A stretch of 64,000 nucleotides of DNA. Source: Scedosporium boydii. Lineage: Eukaryota > Ascomycota > Sordariomycetes > Microascales > Microascaceae. The translations under genes were made by a program, and so were the position numbers. Location of the stretch: assembly GCA_002221725.1 (NCBI GenBank), contig NJFT01000127.1:1-64000 (forward strand), in the 5' to 3' direction. The notes beneath the pieces were generated by a model that saw only the letters and a program-made list of their open reading frames with translations, was not told where the DNA came from and made no database searches. This document shows, in pieces, positions 27,074-40,387 of this stretch; the first letter of the stretch is position 1; each line of letters begins with the position of its first letter.

Positions 27074-27507
27074 TATTATAATCTTAATACTTTAGGTTTT
27101 AGCTAATTAATAGAATAGGAAAGTACTAAAGTAGTAGGGGCCTGTTTAGAGATAAGTAAAGTAGTCAAATAGTATTTATAATAATAGGTACTAAGAGTAT
27201 ATATATAAGTATAGGGTATAGGTATTACTTATATTAACTACTAAAGAGTCTAGAAGATAACTAGACTAGTAGGAAACATCATAGCCTTATATAGACACTC
27301 CTTCTATCTGTCTTTAGTATATAGTTGCCTTCTAGGCGTTTGCCTAATTGCTCTATTTGCAATCGTTTAGTTGTCTTCCTTATATATAGTCAGTCGCTTC
27401 TAGTGCGACTGCCTAGTCGCACTGCTAAGGAGCGACCACGTGACCCTGTTCTGGTTCTACTGTTCTCCACCGCCCTGGGCGGCCTAAATCACGGCCGGGT
27501 CGTGATA
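27074..27507 (-). repeat. G5 5' LTR, right part nearly free of RIP
   Basis: 434 bp. The primer site AATAGTTAATA lies at 27063-27073 next to it, and the matching internal segment TATTAACTACT at 27232-27242. From about 27320 to 27507 the composition is close to normal (GCGACTGCC, CACGTGACC, CGCCCTGGGCGGCC), whereas the same stretch in the 3' LTR has more T and A. This strip is a good reference for the original LTR sequence. Confidence 0.92.
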
Positions 27508-28592
27508 ATAAATACTCTACTTTTATTTAAGTTAATTTCTTCTAGTAAGTTATAGTTAGCTACTACTATTTATAAGAATAGTTTAGTAAATTATAGTACC
27601 TTTATAGCTTTATTATAAAGTATAAAGTAAATATACTTTATTAATTTATTAACTATTATTATAATACTATTATACTTTATTTTAGTAGCTAAGTCTTTAG
27701 ATTTAAATAGTTTAATAATAAAATCGATAGTAATCTTTTACTATAATATCTTAGGTACTAGTATAAGCTCTATATAGCTTATATTATAATACCTTATTTT
27801 ATATATAGTATTTATATATCTTAATTAGGTATTTAAAGCTTTTAAAGTTATAGTCTATTTAATAATTTCTTCTAAAGATCTTAAGTATTCTTCTAAAGCT
27901 TAGGTAACTATATAGTAGTAACTTATATATTTCTTAGAAGATATAGCTAGTAAGGTTATTAGTAATTATTAGTCTTCTATTTTAATATTATAGGCTATTT
28001 TATTTCCTTATATCTAGGTAGTTTAAAGGCTCCTTATAGTATAAGGTCCTATAGTCTTTCTATTATTTTCTTATTTCTTTAAGTAGTTTCTAGTTCTATT
28101 TAACTTAATAGCTTACTATAACTTATTATAGGTTGCCTTTATTATCTTAGTATAATATAATCTATACTTTCTTAAGTATTTTCTAGAAGTAGTTAAGATA
28201 TTAACTAAAAGTATCTACTCTTCTATTTTTCTTTTCTTTAATATATATAATTTAGAAGTTATATTTTAATAGTTCTTTTACTTATTAGACTTATTATTAG
28301 TTTAGTTTCTTAGTTATTATAAATCCTATAAGGTTCTTATAGTCTAAGTAGACTATAATAAGATATTTAGTACCTATTAGATAGTATCTCTATTTTTTAA
28401 AGGGCTTAATAATAGCTATAAGTTCTTCATTAAATATAGTATATTATAATACTAGTCTACTAAGCTTTTTAAATATAAAAGTTATTAGTTAAACTTTATT
28501 ATCTTTATTTTATTATCTAAGCTAAGCTCTAATATTATAATCTAATATATCTATTTTAACTTTAAATAGTTTCATAAGATTAGCTTTAATAA
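27508..28592 (-). pseudogene. G4 pol middle part: RNase H and first half of integrase
   Basis: Minus-strand sequence between the G5 and G6 insertions. At the high end (28592 down) it starts with the RNase H N-terminal block (LFKVKIDILDY) and continues with KELIAII-FK, RYYL and DYKNLIGF-like wording. The lower half holds the integrase zinc domain and the first two catalytic Asp regions. The remaining integrase follows at 20031 and the RT at 36235 upward. ATAAA at 27508-27512 and AATAA at 28588-28592 are the target duplications of G5 and G6. Confidence 0.78.
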
Positions 28593-29042
28593 TATTATAG
28601 GCCGACCTTTATATAGGCTTAAAAGTAGTAGCGTATAGTAGAACGAAAAGCGTGGGCGGCCGGCCACAGGTGCCTAGCGCCCAGGGAAGCGATCGGAGAA
28701 AGGAATTAATAATTAGTAGCAATCATAGCTACAATTACTCTAATTATCTATTAATTACTTCTAATTACTAAATAAACAACTCTAATTACCTTAGAAAACT
28801 AGGAAGGAAAACAGCTATATAAACTATAAGTTTTACTATATATCTAGTCTATCTTTTAAAACTCTCTAGTAGTTAATATAAGTATAATTATAACTTATAC
28901 TTATATATATACTTCTATTATATTATTATAAATACTACTTAATTACCTTATTTACTACTAATAGGCTCCTATAACCTTAATATTTACTATACTTACCTAA
29001 TATCTATTAATTAACTAGTTCCCTAATATTAAGAATATAATA
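28593..29042 (+). repeat. G6 5' LTR with an unmutated GC-rich island
   Basis: 450 bp, TATTATAGGC to ATATAATA. The stretch 28640-28710 keeps GGGCGGCCGGCCAC and GCGCCCAGGG, while the 3' LTR has T/A at many of these positions. Self-primer segment AGTAGTTAATA at 28868-28878; primer site 29043-29053 (TATTAACTATT, one transition away from full complementarity). Confidence 0.9.
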
Positions 29043-29059
29043 TATTAACTATTCCTATT

Positions 29060-32000
29060 TAGTAAGTAACCCTATTAAATAATATTAATATCTAGAAGTT
29101 ATAGCTTTAGCTAAGAAAGAAACTCCTAAGTTAGATAATAAAGTTAAGATAAAGGAAGTAACTATACCTCCTACTAAGGCTAATAAAGAATCTAGTAATA
29201 ATAAAGATGCTAACTTTATTATTATTAAAGAACTTTAAGATACTATAGACAAATAGTAAGCTAAAATAAAGGAAGTAGAAGAGTTTACTAGCTACTAGTA
29301 TAAAAAAAATAGGTAATTTAACTAGTATTTTAATAATATTAAGTAAGTAATCTAAGAAAATACTAGCTTCCTAATTAGATAATAAATTATATAGCTAAAA
29401 TAAATAATCTAATAGCTAAATATAATAGCTTATAGGAATAGTATACTTTCTATAGTCCCTATAACTATAATACTTAAACTTAAGATTACTATACTAGAGA
29501 AATATAAAGGGAACTAGTAAAAGTTATAAGAATTTCTTACTTAGATAAGAACTTACTTATAATATTATAAAAATTAGTTTTATACTAAAGCTAATAAAGT
29601 AACTACTATAACTTAGTACCTTATAGATAATATACTTATATAGTTTAAATCTACCTTCTAAGACTATCTTAAAAATAATAAAATTATATAAAAAGCTAAG
29701 ACTATTAAAATCTTTAAAGACTATAAAGAGTTTAAGGAAGCTCTTAAGGAAGCTTTTAGTAAACCTAATAAATAATAAGCTATAATTTAATAATTAGAAA
29801 AGTTAAGTTAAAAAGGATCTACTACTAAGTATACTATAAAATTTAAGTAGATTACTATATATCTTAACTAAGAAGATAAGCTTCTTATAACCTACTTCTA
29901 TAATAAACTTAAAGAAGAAGTTAAAGATAAACTTTATAAATTTAAAAAGCTAGTATAACTTATAAAGTATATTAAAAGTACTATAAAAATAGATAATTAC
30001 CTATATAAGTAATAATAGTAGAAGTAAGGCTAGACTATAACTAGAACCTATAAGCTATAAGCTATTACTAATACTAAATATAAATAAAGTAATAGTAATA
30101 TCTTATAAGAAACCTATTTAGGACTTATAAAGTTAAAAGCTAATAATAAAAGTATTATTCTTAAGGCCTTAGAAACTAAAATTAGGAAATACTATAAATA
30201 TAGATATATAGGGTATTATATTTAGGAATGCTAAATGAGGTATAAGCTGAAATTAGGATATAAGAAACTAGATAGAAAGAAGTTTAGTTTTAAACCTATA
30301 CTTAAAGGAAAAATCTAATAACTTAGAGTTAGCCTTATTAATTATAAGACCCTATCCTAGATAGTATACTATAATAATAACTATAGTACCTACTATAATA
30401 ATAACTATAGTACCTACTATAATAATAACTATAGTACCTACTATAATAATAACTATAGTACCTACTATAATAAGAAGAAAGGAGTAGGATAGTATTTAAA
30501 GAAGCCCTAAATACTTAAAATAATAATATAGAAGAAAGTATCTTACCTCCTTAAAGTAAGGAGGAGAATCTAGGAAACTAAGATAGAGCTACTAGAAAAA
30601 TATAGGATACTATACTAGAGTAACTTATTATATAAAGAACACTATAATAAAGCCTACTAATAATATTACTAGATCCCTAAAACTTTATAATAGTATAAGT
30701 ACCTCTAAAGTATAAGAAAACTATATAAAAAATAGGAGACGGTCTACTAAGTTAAAAAAGAACTATAGAAAAAAGTACTTAACTAATACTTATACCTAAT
30801 AGAAGAAGACCTAAATATTATAAAGGTATATAAGGAAGTAGTCTAAAGAGTAGAAAAGCTAGAAGGACGATCTCTATACTAGCCTATATATCTAAGTATC
30901 CTAGAAGGCCTTTATAAGGCCTAAGAAAAAACTAAGAAGAGACTATAGCTATAAATATATAAAAATATATTTAAAACTAATAAAGAACTTATAAGGGAAC
31001 CCTTAACTACTAAGGAAAAAGAGAAGAATATAATACTAGCTAAAGACTTAGATACCTCCTTTAGTACCTAGGACTCTAAAGATAAAACTTAGAAGAAATA
31101 GAAATAGTCTATAGAAGAATAAGAAACTAATTAAAGAAAAGCTATAAAGAGACAAGCTCCTTTTACCTAGTATAGAGGAATAAGTAGAAGCTAAATACTT
31201 TATAAAAAGTTAAACTAGTATTATAATAGAAAACTAAATAATATTATATTAGACCTTATTAACCTCTAAGTATAAGTTAACTAGTTATAATATACCCTTT
31301 ATAGTAAAGACCTAAGAATCAAATTCTAATAGTAGATTAATAACTTAGAGGAATAGATTAACTTTATAGAAGATATAGAGTTTAAGATAGAAAGTAAAGT
31401 AATTAGACTAGAAACTACTATAAAAGGCTTTATAGAAGACTTCTAATACTAAGTCTACCTCCTTAAAACCTAATAAAGACCTACTACTAGGATAGTAGAA
31501 ATAGAGTAGAGAAATTTTCCTAAACTCTAGAAATTATAAGAAGAGATTAAAGAAACTACTAATAGCTTATAGTAGTAGATCCTAGAAATCAGTAATTAAA
31601 GAATAAAATTAGTAATATAATAGGTTATCTATAAATAAGAAATAGTTAAATATAAGTAATCTATTAATTAACTATAAGAAGACGTTTTAAAACTCTAGAA
31701 ATAACTTAAGATAAAATAATAATCTATTACTAAGGAAATTACCTATAAAATAGGACTAAGACCTAAGGAAGAAATATAAGAAATAAATATTATAGAAGGA
31801 TTATAAATCTACTATCTAAAAGTACTTATTATTTTAGGGAGCTAGATATTTATAGCTCTAGTTAGTAGATAATAGAATATAAGGAAATTTTATTTTATCT
31901 ACAATTATTAATAAATTAAAACTACTATCAGTAGAAAAATACTAGCTATATACTTTATATATATATAATAAAATAGTAGTAAACTATAAAGGTAAAGTAG

Positions 32001-35000
32001 TTAGTATAGAGACTATATATCTTTATATTACTATTATTAAATAAGTTAACTATATTTCTTTTAATATTACTAAGATTACTAGATACCCTATTATACTAGG
32101 GACCCTATAGCTATAAATAAGAAATCTATAGATTAATTACGTAACTAATTAGCTTACTTAGAATAGGACTAAGTGAGGCCTAGGAAATAACTTAGCCTCT
32201 AAGTAAAATTAACTAGATAAGTTACCCCTAAGTAAGCTAAGAGCCTTTAAAATAATAATCTACTTTAAAGTACTTACTATAAAAGATTTAAATTATCACT
32301 AAAAGGAAGAAAGTATAAATAAGTATATATAATAAGAGCTATAATAGCCTTTAAAACCCTACTAATAGTAGAAGAAATACTATAGCTTATATCAAAAAAA
32401 TACTAGAAATATAGTAAGGTATTTACTAAAAAACTAGAAACTAGACTATTAGAATATAGCTAGTAAAATTATAAGATACTTTTAAAAAAAAATATATAAC
32501 TAAGGTTTATACCTATCTATAACCTTAATAAAATATAACTATAGGTATTTAGAGAATATATTAAAGAGATATTAAAGAAAAGATATATCTAATTATTAAT
32601 ATTACTAGCTAGATACTTTATTCTCTTTATATTAAAAAAGAATAGAAGATTATAGATATATATAAACTATTAATAACTTAATAATATTATAATAAAGAAC
32701 TAATATCTACTATCTCTAATCTCTAAACTATAAGATAAGCTTTAAGAAGCCTAGTAGTTTATAATATTAGATCTAAAGGGAATATATAACCTAATCTATA
32801 TTAAAGAAGGTAATAAGTAGAAAATAGCTTTTTAAACCTATTATAGCTACTTTAAGTACTTAGTTATACTCTTTAGATTAACTAATACTTCTATAAGTTT
32901 CTAAATAATAATTAACTATATACTATATAAATACCTAGACTAGTTTATTATTATATATTTTAATAATATCTTTATTTACTTAAAAATATTAGAAGAATAT
33001 AAGAAATATATATATAAGGTCCTCTAGAAATTAAAAGAAGCTAACTTACTAGTTAAAGTTATTAAATGTAAATTTTATAAGTAAGAAGTAGATTTTCTTA
33101 GCTATACTATCTAACTAGGTAAAATCTAGATATAGGAATTAAAAGTTAAGGCTATCTTAGACTAGCTAGTACTAACTAATATTATAGAAGTTAGAAAATT
33201 TCTTAGATTTCTTAATTTCTACTATAAGTTTCTAAGAGATTATAGTAAAAAGGTAAAAGTACTTACTAACCTTATAAAAAAGGATACTTCTTTTAAATAG
33301 GGATCTAAAAAATAAGAAGTATTTTAAGAAGCTAAGTAAGTAGTAAGCAAGTAACTTATACTTATTAAAACTAACCCTATAAAACTATTTAAAGTTAAAA
33401 TAGATATCTTAGACTATAGTATTAGAGCTTAGCTTAAGTAATAAAATAAAAATAATAAAGTTTAATTAATAGCTTTTATATTTAAGAAGCTTAGTAGTCT
33501 AGTATTATAATATATTATACCTAATAAAGAACTTATAGCTATTATTAAAGTATTTAAAGAGTAGAGATACTATTTAGTTAGTACTAAATACTTTATTATA
33601 GTCTACTTAGATTATAAGAACCTTATAGGGTTTATAATAACTAAGAAACTAAACTAATAATAAGTCTAATAGGTAGAAGAACTATTAGAATATAACTTTT
33701 AAATTATATATATTAAAGGAAAGGAAAATAGAAGAGTAGATATACTTAGCTAGTACTCTAACTATTTATAAAAGATATCTAAAGAAGTATAAACTATACT
33801 ATACTAAGATAATAAGGTAACCTATAATAAGTTATAGTAAGCTATTAAGTTAAGTAAAACTAGAAACTACTTAAAGAAATAAAAAAATAATAGAAAGGCT
33901 ATAGGACCTTATACTATAAAGACCCCTTAAACTACCTAGATATAAGGAAATAAAATAGCTTATAGTATTAAAATAGAAGACTAATAATTACTAATAATCT
34001 TGCTAACTATATCTTCTAAGAAATATATAAGTTACTTTTATATAGTTACTTAAGCTTTAGAAAAATACTTAAGATCTTTAGGAAAAGCTATTAGATAGAC
34101 TATAGTCTTAAAAACCTTAAATACTTAATTAAGATATACAAGTACTATATATAAAATAAGATATTATAGTATAAGCTATATAAAAAGCTATAACCTATAC
34201 TAGTATTAGAAATATTATAGTAAAAGATTATTATTAATTTTATTTTGATTAATAAAATATATCTACTTTATACTATATAATAAAGTAATAAAGGTATTCT
34301 AATTTACTAAACTATTTTTATAAATAGTAGTAGCTAACTATAACCTACTAGAAGAAATTAACTTAGATAGAAGTAGAGTATTTATCTTATATTTCTAGTA
34401 AAGCCTATTAGATAGGATAGGAATTAACTATAAGCTCTTTATAACTTACTACCTAGAGATATAAGGGTAAGTTAAGTAGATAAACTAAATACTTAAGATA
34501 TATCTATAGTACTATATTAACTAAAAATAAAATAACTAGATATCCCTATTAGTTTTAGTATAAAGAGCTTATAATATTAATATATTAGAAAGTATAAAGC
34601 TATTACTATTTTATATTAACTATAATATTAAATTCTAAGTAGGATTTAAGCTAATAGAGATAAAAATATTAGTAGAATAAGTAATTATTACTACTAATAA
34701 AATAAAGAAACTATATAAGTAACTTATAGAAGAACTCTAGTTTATATAATAATATATAAAATATTATATAAACTAAAAACAGATTAAGGAACTAACCTTT
34801 AAAAGGGAGAGCAAGGTCTAGCTACTTTAAAAGAAGCTAGGAATAAGGAACCCCTAGATTAAGATAATATAACTAAGTAATAAACTCGATTATTAAAAGT
34901 TAGGACTCTTTTTAGTTAAATGCAAGGTCTTAGAAGTTAATTATAAACGTAAGCTACTAGAAGGTATAGATAACTATTTAGTATTTTATATAGCTTTACT

Positions 35001-35160
35001 TAAGCTAGTATATAAAGATATATTACTTAGAAAAATAGTATAGATTAAAGCTTAAGAGGAAAGAATCTTTAAAGTAGAGAAGATCCTTAACTCCTAATAC
35101 TACTAAGAAATTATAAAGTACTTAATTAAATAGAAAAACTATAATAAAAGTAAAAATATC
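29060..35160 (+). pseudogene. G6 gag-pol polyprotein relic
   Basis: The gag N-terminus reads LAKKETPKLDNKVKIKEV from about 29092. Zinc knuckle 30190-30231 (Y-Y-K-Y-R-Y-I-G-Y-Y-I-x-E-C, where Tyr stands for Cys or His). Linker to about 31800, protease at 31850-31890, RT at about 32600-33130 with Y-F-N-N at about 32955, RNase H at about 33390-33760, integrase at about 33900-34600 (LDRS block near 34360), chromodomain at about 35100-35200. The start codon is unclear. In protease the bases after CTA (31860) contain an extra TAGT compared with G7, a frameshift that RIP does not explain. In integrase about 70 bp around 34245 that G7 has are missing, including sequence after the first catalytic Asp. 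Confidence 0.8.
30367..30462 (+). repeat. 24-bp minisatellite in G6 gag (4 identical units)
   Basis: Four perfect tandem copies of TACTATAATAATAACTATAGTACC-type units (here written by its start TACTATAATAATAACTATAG), then a partial fifth. Being 24 bp long it keeps the frame and encodes an 8-residue repeat, YYNNNYST. G7 has a single unit at the same place (about 41382-41405) and G9 a degenerate one. Confidence 0.95.
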
Positions 35161-35199
35161 TATAAACTTATTAAATATTTAATAGAGAGCTAATAGCTC

Positions 35200-35768
35200 C
35201 TTACTATCTACCTCCTCTAGCTTATCTAAAGAGCAAAGACCCTATTTTACTATTTTTACCTCTTTCTAAAATAATACTTTCTTTTATTTCTAAATATATA
35301 ATAACTAAGCAAAGGCTTTAGAAACCTACTATTAAAATTCAATCAAGGCCTATTTAGCCTCCTCCTCCTCTTACTTAAGGTAATATTTTTCTAAGATAAA
35401 ATAAGATACTAGGAACATTAGCTAAAGTATAGTAGTTAAAATAATACTAGACTTACTAATACTTATAAAAGTACTTATAGTATTATAAAAATACCTAGAA
35501 TAAATATATTTACTATAATAGGATATATTCTCTACTATTTTATAAATAAGGGACTACTAATTATAAAAAGAATAAGGTATTATAATAAAACTAATTTTAT
35601 TAATAGTATTAATAAGCTATAAGGTGTAAAAGTAGGAAGAAGATAAGTTTTTATTAGACTCTAGTATAATTAAAAATACTAAGAGCTAGAAAAGAAGGAT
35701 TAGAATATATAAAGTTAGAACTAATAAGTAGGATAGTCTATTTATAAGTCTTTAGAGATAAAAACTAA
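35200..35768 (-). pseudogene. Antisense ORF relic in the 3' region of G6
   Basis: Opening LVFISKDL on minus at 35768, beside the polypurine tract, as in the other elements. Further along, in another frame, there is a Glu/Lys block (KYYLK.EEEEAK.ALIEF) and DKLEEVDSKELLALY, placed like the coiled-coil part of G9. Heavy RIP and at least one frame change make it a weak copy. I call it mainly because position, orientation and both ends agree with G5, G8 and G9. Confidence 0.35.
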
Positions 35769-35784
35769 AGGAGGAGAAGTATTA

Positions 35785-36234
35785 TATTATAGGTTAACTT
35801 TTATATAGGCTTAAAAGCGGTGGCGTATAGTAGAATAAAAAGTGTAGGTAGCTAGCTATAGGTGCCTAGCGCCTAAGGAAGCGATCGGAGAAAGAAATTA
35901 ATAATTAGTAGTAATTATAGCTACAATTACTCTAATCATCTATTAATTACTTCCGATTACTAAATAAATAACCTCGATTACCTTAGAGAACTAGGAAGGA
36001 AAATAGCTATATAAACTATAGGTTCTACTATATATTTAGTCTATCTTTTAAGACTCTCCAGTAGTTAATATAAGTATAACTATAACCTATACTTATATAT
36101 ATACTTCTACTATATTATTATAAATACTACTTGATCGCCTTATTTACTACTAATAGGCTCCTACGACCCTGACACTTACTATACCTACCTAAGATCTGTT
36201 AATTAACCGGTTCCCTAGTATTAGAAATGTAATA
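35785..36234 (+). repeat. G6 3' LTR
   Basis: 450 bp matching 28593-29042, ending AAATGTAATA and followed by AATAA. Some CG sites survive (GCGGTGGCG, GCGATCGG), but sites kept in the 5' copy are mutated here and the reverse, consistent with independent RIP hits after insertion. Confidence 0.92.
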
Positions 36235-39200
36235 AATAAGTATTAGTTATTTACTTACTACTTACTTAGCTTTCTAAAATACTTCTTATTCTTTAGGTCC
36301 CTACTTAAAAAGAATATCTTTCTTTATTAAGTTAGTAAGGGCTTTAACTTTTTTTATTATAATTTCTTAAAAACTTATAATAAAAATTAAAAAATCTAAG
36401 GAATCCTCTAACTTCTATAATACTAGTTAGTACTAGCTAGTCTAAGATAGCCTTAACCTTTAATTCCTATATTTAAATCTTATCTAGTTAGATAATATAG
36501 CTAAGGAAGTCTACTTTTTACTTATAGAACTTATACTTAGTAATTTTAACTAGTAGATTTACTTCTTCTAGTTTTTAGAAGACTTTATATATATACTCCT
36601 TATATTCTTCTAGTATCTTAAAGTAAATAAAAATATTATTAAAATATATTACTATAAACTAGTCTAAGTATTTATATAATATATAATTAATTATTATTTA
36701 GAAACTTATTAGAATATTAATTAATTTAAAAGATATAACTAAGTACTTAAAGTTACTATAATATATTTAAAAGGCTATTTTCTACTTATTACCTTCTTTA
36801 ATATAGATTAGGTTATATACTCTCTTTAGGTCTAGTATTATAAACTACTAGGCTTTTTAAAGCCTATCTTATAATTTAGAGATTAAAGGTAGTAGATATT
36901 AGTTCTTCATTATAATATTATTAAGTTATTAATAGTTTATATATATCTATAATCTTCCATTCTTTTTTAATATAAAAAGGATAAGGTATTAAGCTAGTAA
37001 TATTAATAGTTAGATATATCTTTTCTTTAATATTTTTTTAATATATTTTCTAAGTATTTAAAGCTATATTTTATTAAAGTTATAGATAAATATAAACCTT
37101 AGTTATATAATTTTTTTTAAAAAGTATCTTATAATCTTACTTGCTATATTCTAGTAGTCTAGTTTTTAATTCTTTAGTAAATACTTTACTATATTTCTAG
37201 TATTCTTTAAATATAAGCTATAGTATTTCTTTTACTATTAGTAGGGTTTTAAAGACTATTATAGCTTTTATTATATATATTTATTTATACTTTCTTTCTT
37301 TTAATAAGTAATTTAAATCTTTTATAATAAGTACTTTAAAGTAGATTATTATTTTAAAGGCTCTTAGCTTACTTAAGGGTAGCTTTCCTAGTTAATTTTA
37401 CTTAAAAGCTAAGTTATTTTCTAAGCCTTACTTAGTTTTATTTTAAGTAAGCTAATTAGTTACCTAATTAATTTATAGGTTTCTTATTTATAGCTATAAG
37501 GTTCCTAGTATAATAGGGTATCTAGTAATCTTAGTAATATTAAAAGAAATATAGTTAACTTATTTAGTAATAGTAATATAAAAGTATATAGTTTCTATAC
37601 TAACTACTCTACCTTTATAGTCTATTAGTATTCTATTATATATATTTAAAGTATATAGTTAGTATTTTTCTATTTATAGTAGTTTTAATTTATTAATAAT
37701 TATAAGTAAAATAAAATTTCTTTATATTCTACTATCTACTAGAGCTATAAACTTTTAGCTAGCTAGAATAATAAGTACTTTTAAATAATAGATCTATTAT
37801 CCTTTTATAATATTTATTTCTTATATTTCTTTCTTAGGTCCTAGTCTTATTTTCTAAGTAATTTCCTTAATAACTAGTTATTACCTTACTTTAAGTTATT
37901 TTTAAAGTCTTAAGATATCTTTTTATTATTAATTAATAGATTACTTATATCTAAATATTTCTTATTTATAAGTAAGCTATTACTTTACTAGTTCTATTTT
38001 TTAATTACTAACTTCTAAAATCTACTACTATAGACTATTAGTAGTTTTCTTAATTTCTCCTTATAGCTCTTAAACTTAGAGAAATTCCTTTACTTTATTT
38101 TTACTATCTTAGTAGTAGGTCTTTATTAAGTTTTAAGGAGATAAACTTAGTACTAAAAGTTTTCTATAAAACTTTTTATAGTAGTTTCTAGTCTAACTAC
38201 TTTACTTCTTATCTTAAGCTTTATATTTTCTATAAAGTTAATTTATTCTTCTAAGTTATTAATCTACTACTAGAATTTAACTCTTAGGTTTTTACTATAA
38301 AAAGTATATTATAATTAGTTAACTTATACTTAAAAGTTAATAAGATCTAATATAATATCTCCTAGCTTTCTATTATAATACTAGTTTAATTCTTTATAAA
38401 GTATTTAACTTCTACTTATTTCTCTATATTAAGTAAAGGAGGCTTATCTCTTTATAGCTTTTTTTTTAATTAGTTTATTATTCTTCTATAGACTATTTTT
38501 ATTTTTCCTAGGTTTTATCTTTAGGGTCCTAGGTATTAAAGAGAGTATCTAAGTCTTTAACTAGTACTTTATTCTTCTCTTTTTCTTTAGTAGTTAGGAG
38601 TTCCTCCTTAGGCTCTTTATTAGTTTTAAATATATTTTTATATACCTATATTTAAAGTCCTTTCTTAGTCTTTTCTTAAGCCTTATTAAAGCCCTCTAGA
38701 GTACTTAGGTATATAAGCTAGTATAAAGATTGTCTACTTAGCTTCTTTACTCTTTAAACTACTTCTTTATATATTTTTATAACTTTTAAGTCTTTCTTTA
38801 ATAAGTATAGGTACTAGTTAAATACTTTTTCTAGTTTTTTTTTTTTAACTTAATAGATCTTTTCTTATTTTTTTATATAGTTTTCTTATATTTTATAAAT
38901 ATTTATATTACTATAAGGTTTTAGGGATCTAGTAATATTACTAGTAGGCTTTATTATAGTATTCTTTATATAATAAGTTACTTTAATATAGTATTTTATA
39001 CTTCTCTAATAGCTTAATTTTAGTTTCTTTAATCCTCCTTCTAACTTTAGGGAAGTAAGATACTTCTTTCTATATTATCATTTTAAATATTTAGGGCTTC
39101 TTTAGGTACTACCTTACTTCTTTTTTCTTATTATAGTGGGTATTATAGTTATTATTATAGTATACTATTTAAGATAGGGTCTTATAATTAGTAATACTAG

Positions 39201-40387
39201 CTTCTAATTATTAGGTCTTTCCTTTAAGTACTAGTTTAAAGCCTAATTTCTTTTTATTAGGTCTTTTATATTTTAGTTTTAGCTTATATCTTATTTAATA
39301 TTTTTAGATATAGTATCCTATATAGCTATATTTATAGTATTTTCTAATCTTAGCTTCTAAGACCTTAGAAATAATACTTTTATTATTAGCTTCTAACTTT
39401 ATAGGTTTTAAGTAAGTTCTTTATAAGGTATTACTATTATTTTATTTATATTTAGTATTAATAGTAGCTTATAGCTTATAAGTTCTAGTTATAATCTAGT
39501 CTTACCTCTACTATTATTATTTATATAAGTAATTATTAATTTTTATAGTACTTTTAATATACTTTATAAGTTATACTAGCTTCTTAAGTTTATAAAGTTT
39601 ATTTTTAACTTCCTCTTTAAGTTTATTATAAAAGTAGATTATAAGAAGCTTATCTCTCTAATTAAGATATATATTAATCTATTTAAATTTTATAGTATAT
39701 TTAATAGTAGATCCTTTCTAGCTTAATTCTTCTAATTATTAGATTATAGCTTATTACTTATTAGGTTTACTAAAGGCTCCTTTAAAAGCTTTCTTAAATT
39801 CTTTATAGTCTTTAAAGATTTTAATAGTTTTAATCTTTTATATAATTTTATTATTTTTAAGATAGTCTTAGAAAGTAGATTTAAATTATATAAGTATATT
39901 ATTAATGAAATATTAAGCTATAATAGTTATTTTATTAGTTTTAGTATAGAACTAATATTTATAATATTATAAATAGGTTTTTATTTAAATAAGAAATCCT
40001 TATAGCTTTTATTAGTTTCCTCTATACTTTTCTAGTATAGTAATTTTAAGTTTAAGTATTATAGATATAGGGACTATAGAGGATATATTACTTTTATAGG
40101 CTACTATATTTACATTTAACTATTAAGTTACTTATTTTAGCTAAGTAATTTATTACTTAATTAAGAGGTTAGCATTTTCCTAAATTACTTATTTAATATT
40201 ACTAAAATACTAGTTAAATCTCTTATTTTTTTTATATTAATAGCTAGTAAACTCTTTTACTTTCTTTATTTTAACTTACTACTTATCTATTATATCTTAA
40301 AGTTACTTAATAATAGTATTATTAAAGTCTTCTTCCTTATTACTAGATTCCTTACTAGCTTCTATAGTAAGTATAGTTACTTTTCAT
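36235..40387 (-). pseudogene. G4 RT, protease, linker and gag relic
   Basis: Minus strand. From high to low coordinates: gag N-terminal region (40387 down), zinc knuckle at 39298-39339 reading C-Y-K-C-S-Y-I-G-H-Y-I-x-K-C when Tyr codons are restored, long linker (about 37870-39290), protease (about 37600-37800) and RT (about 36350-37200) with the catalytic block Y-F-N-N at about 36632-36648. The end near 36400 is the conserved NFYRKFL/GFLRFL segment after RT. 36235-36239 is the G6 duplication and 40383-40387 (TTCAT) the G7 duplication. Confidence 0.8.

Larger units (their letters stand above)
20032..27507 (-). mobile_element. G5: complete minus-strand chromovirus inside G4 integrase
   Basis: 7,476 bp with two LTRs of exactly 434 bp and a perfect duplication ATAAA (20027-20031, 27508-27512). 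The G4 sequence resumes seamlessly: TTTACTAGAAGTAGGAGATAAA on the left joins TACTCTAC on the right, as in the uninterrupted homolog at 21950-21980. Contents on minus: gag, linker, protease, RT, RNase H, integrase, chromodomain. An antisense ORF lies between chromodomain and 3' LTR. The sequence is closest to G8 and G9. Confidence 0.93.
28593..36234 (+). mobile_element. G6: complete chromovirus inside G4 RNase H
   Basis: 7,642 bp with two 450-bp LTRs and a perfect duplication AATAA (28588-28592, 36235-36239). The G4 reading resumes on the other side with the end of RT. On +: leader, gag, zinc knuckle, 24-bp minisatellite, linker, protease, RT, RNase H, integrase, chromodomain, 3' region, polypurine tract AAAGGAGGAGAAG (35767-35779) and 3' LTR. 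RIP stops are everywhere. Two further lesions are a 4-bp TAGT duplication in protease and a deletion of about 70 bp in the integrase core. Confidence 0.93.

Noticed and set aside
27325..27555. An ATG-initiated 76-codon open frame on +
   Set aside because: It lies across the antisense side of the G5 5' LTR and runs on into G4 sequence beyond the target duplication. It is open only because this patch escaped RIP, and no copy elsewhere keeps it.
30367..30462. CRISPR-like array
   Set aside because: The 24-bp units are directly adjacent, with no spacers, and lie in frame in a retrotransposon gag.
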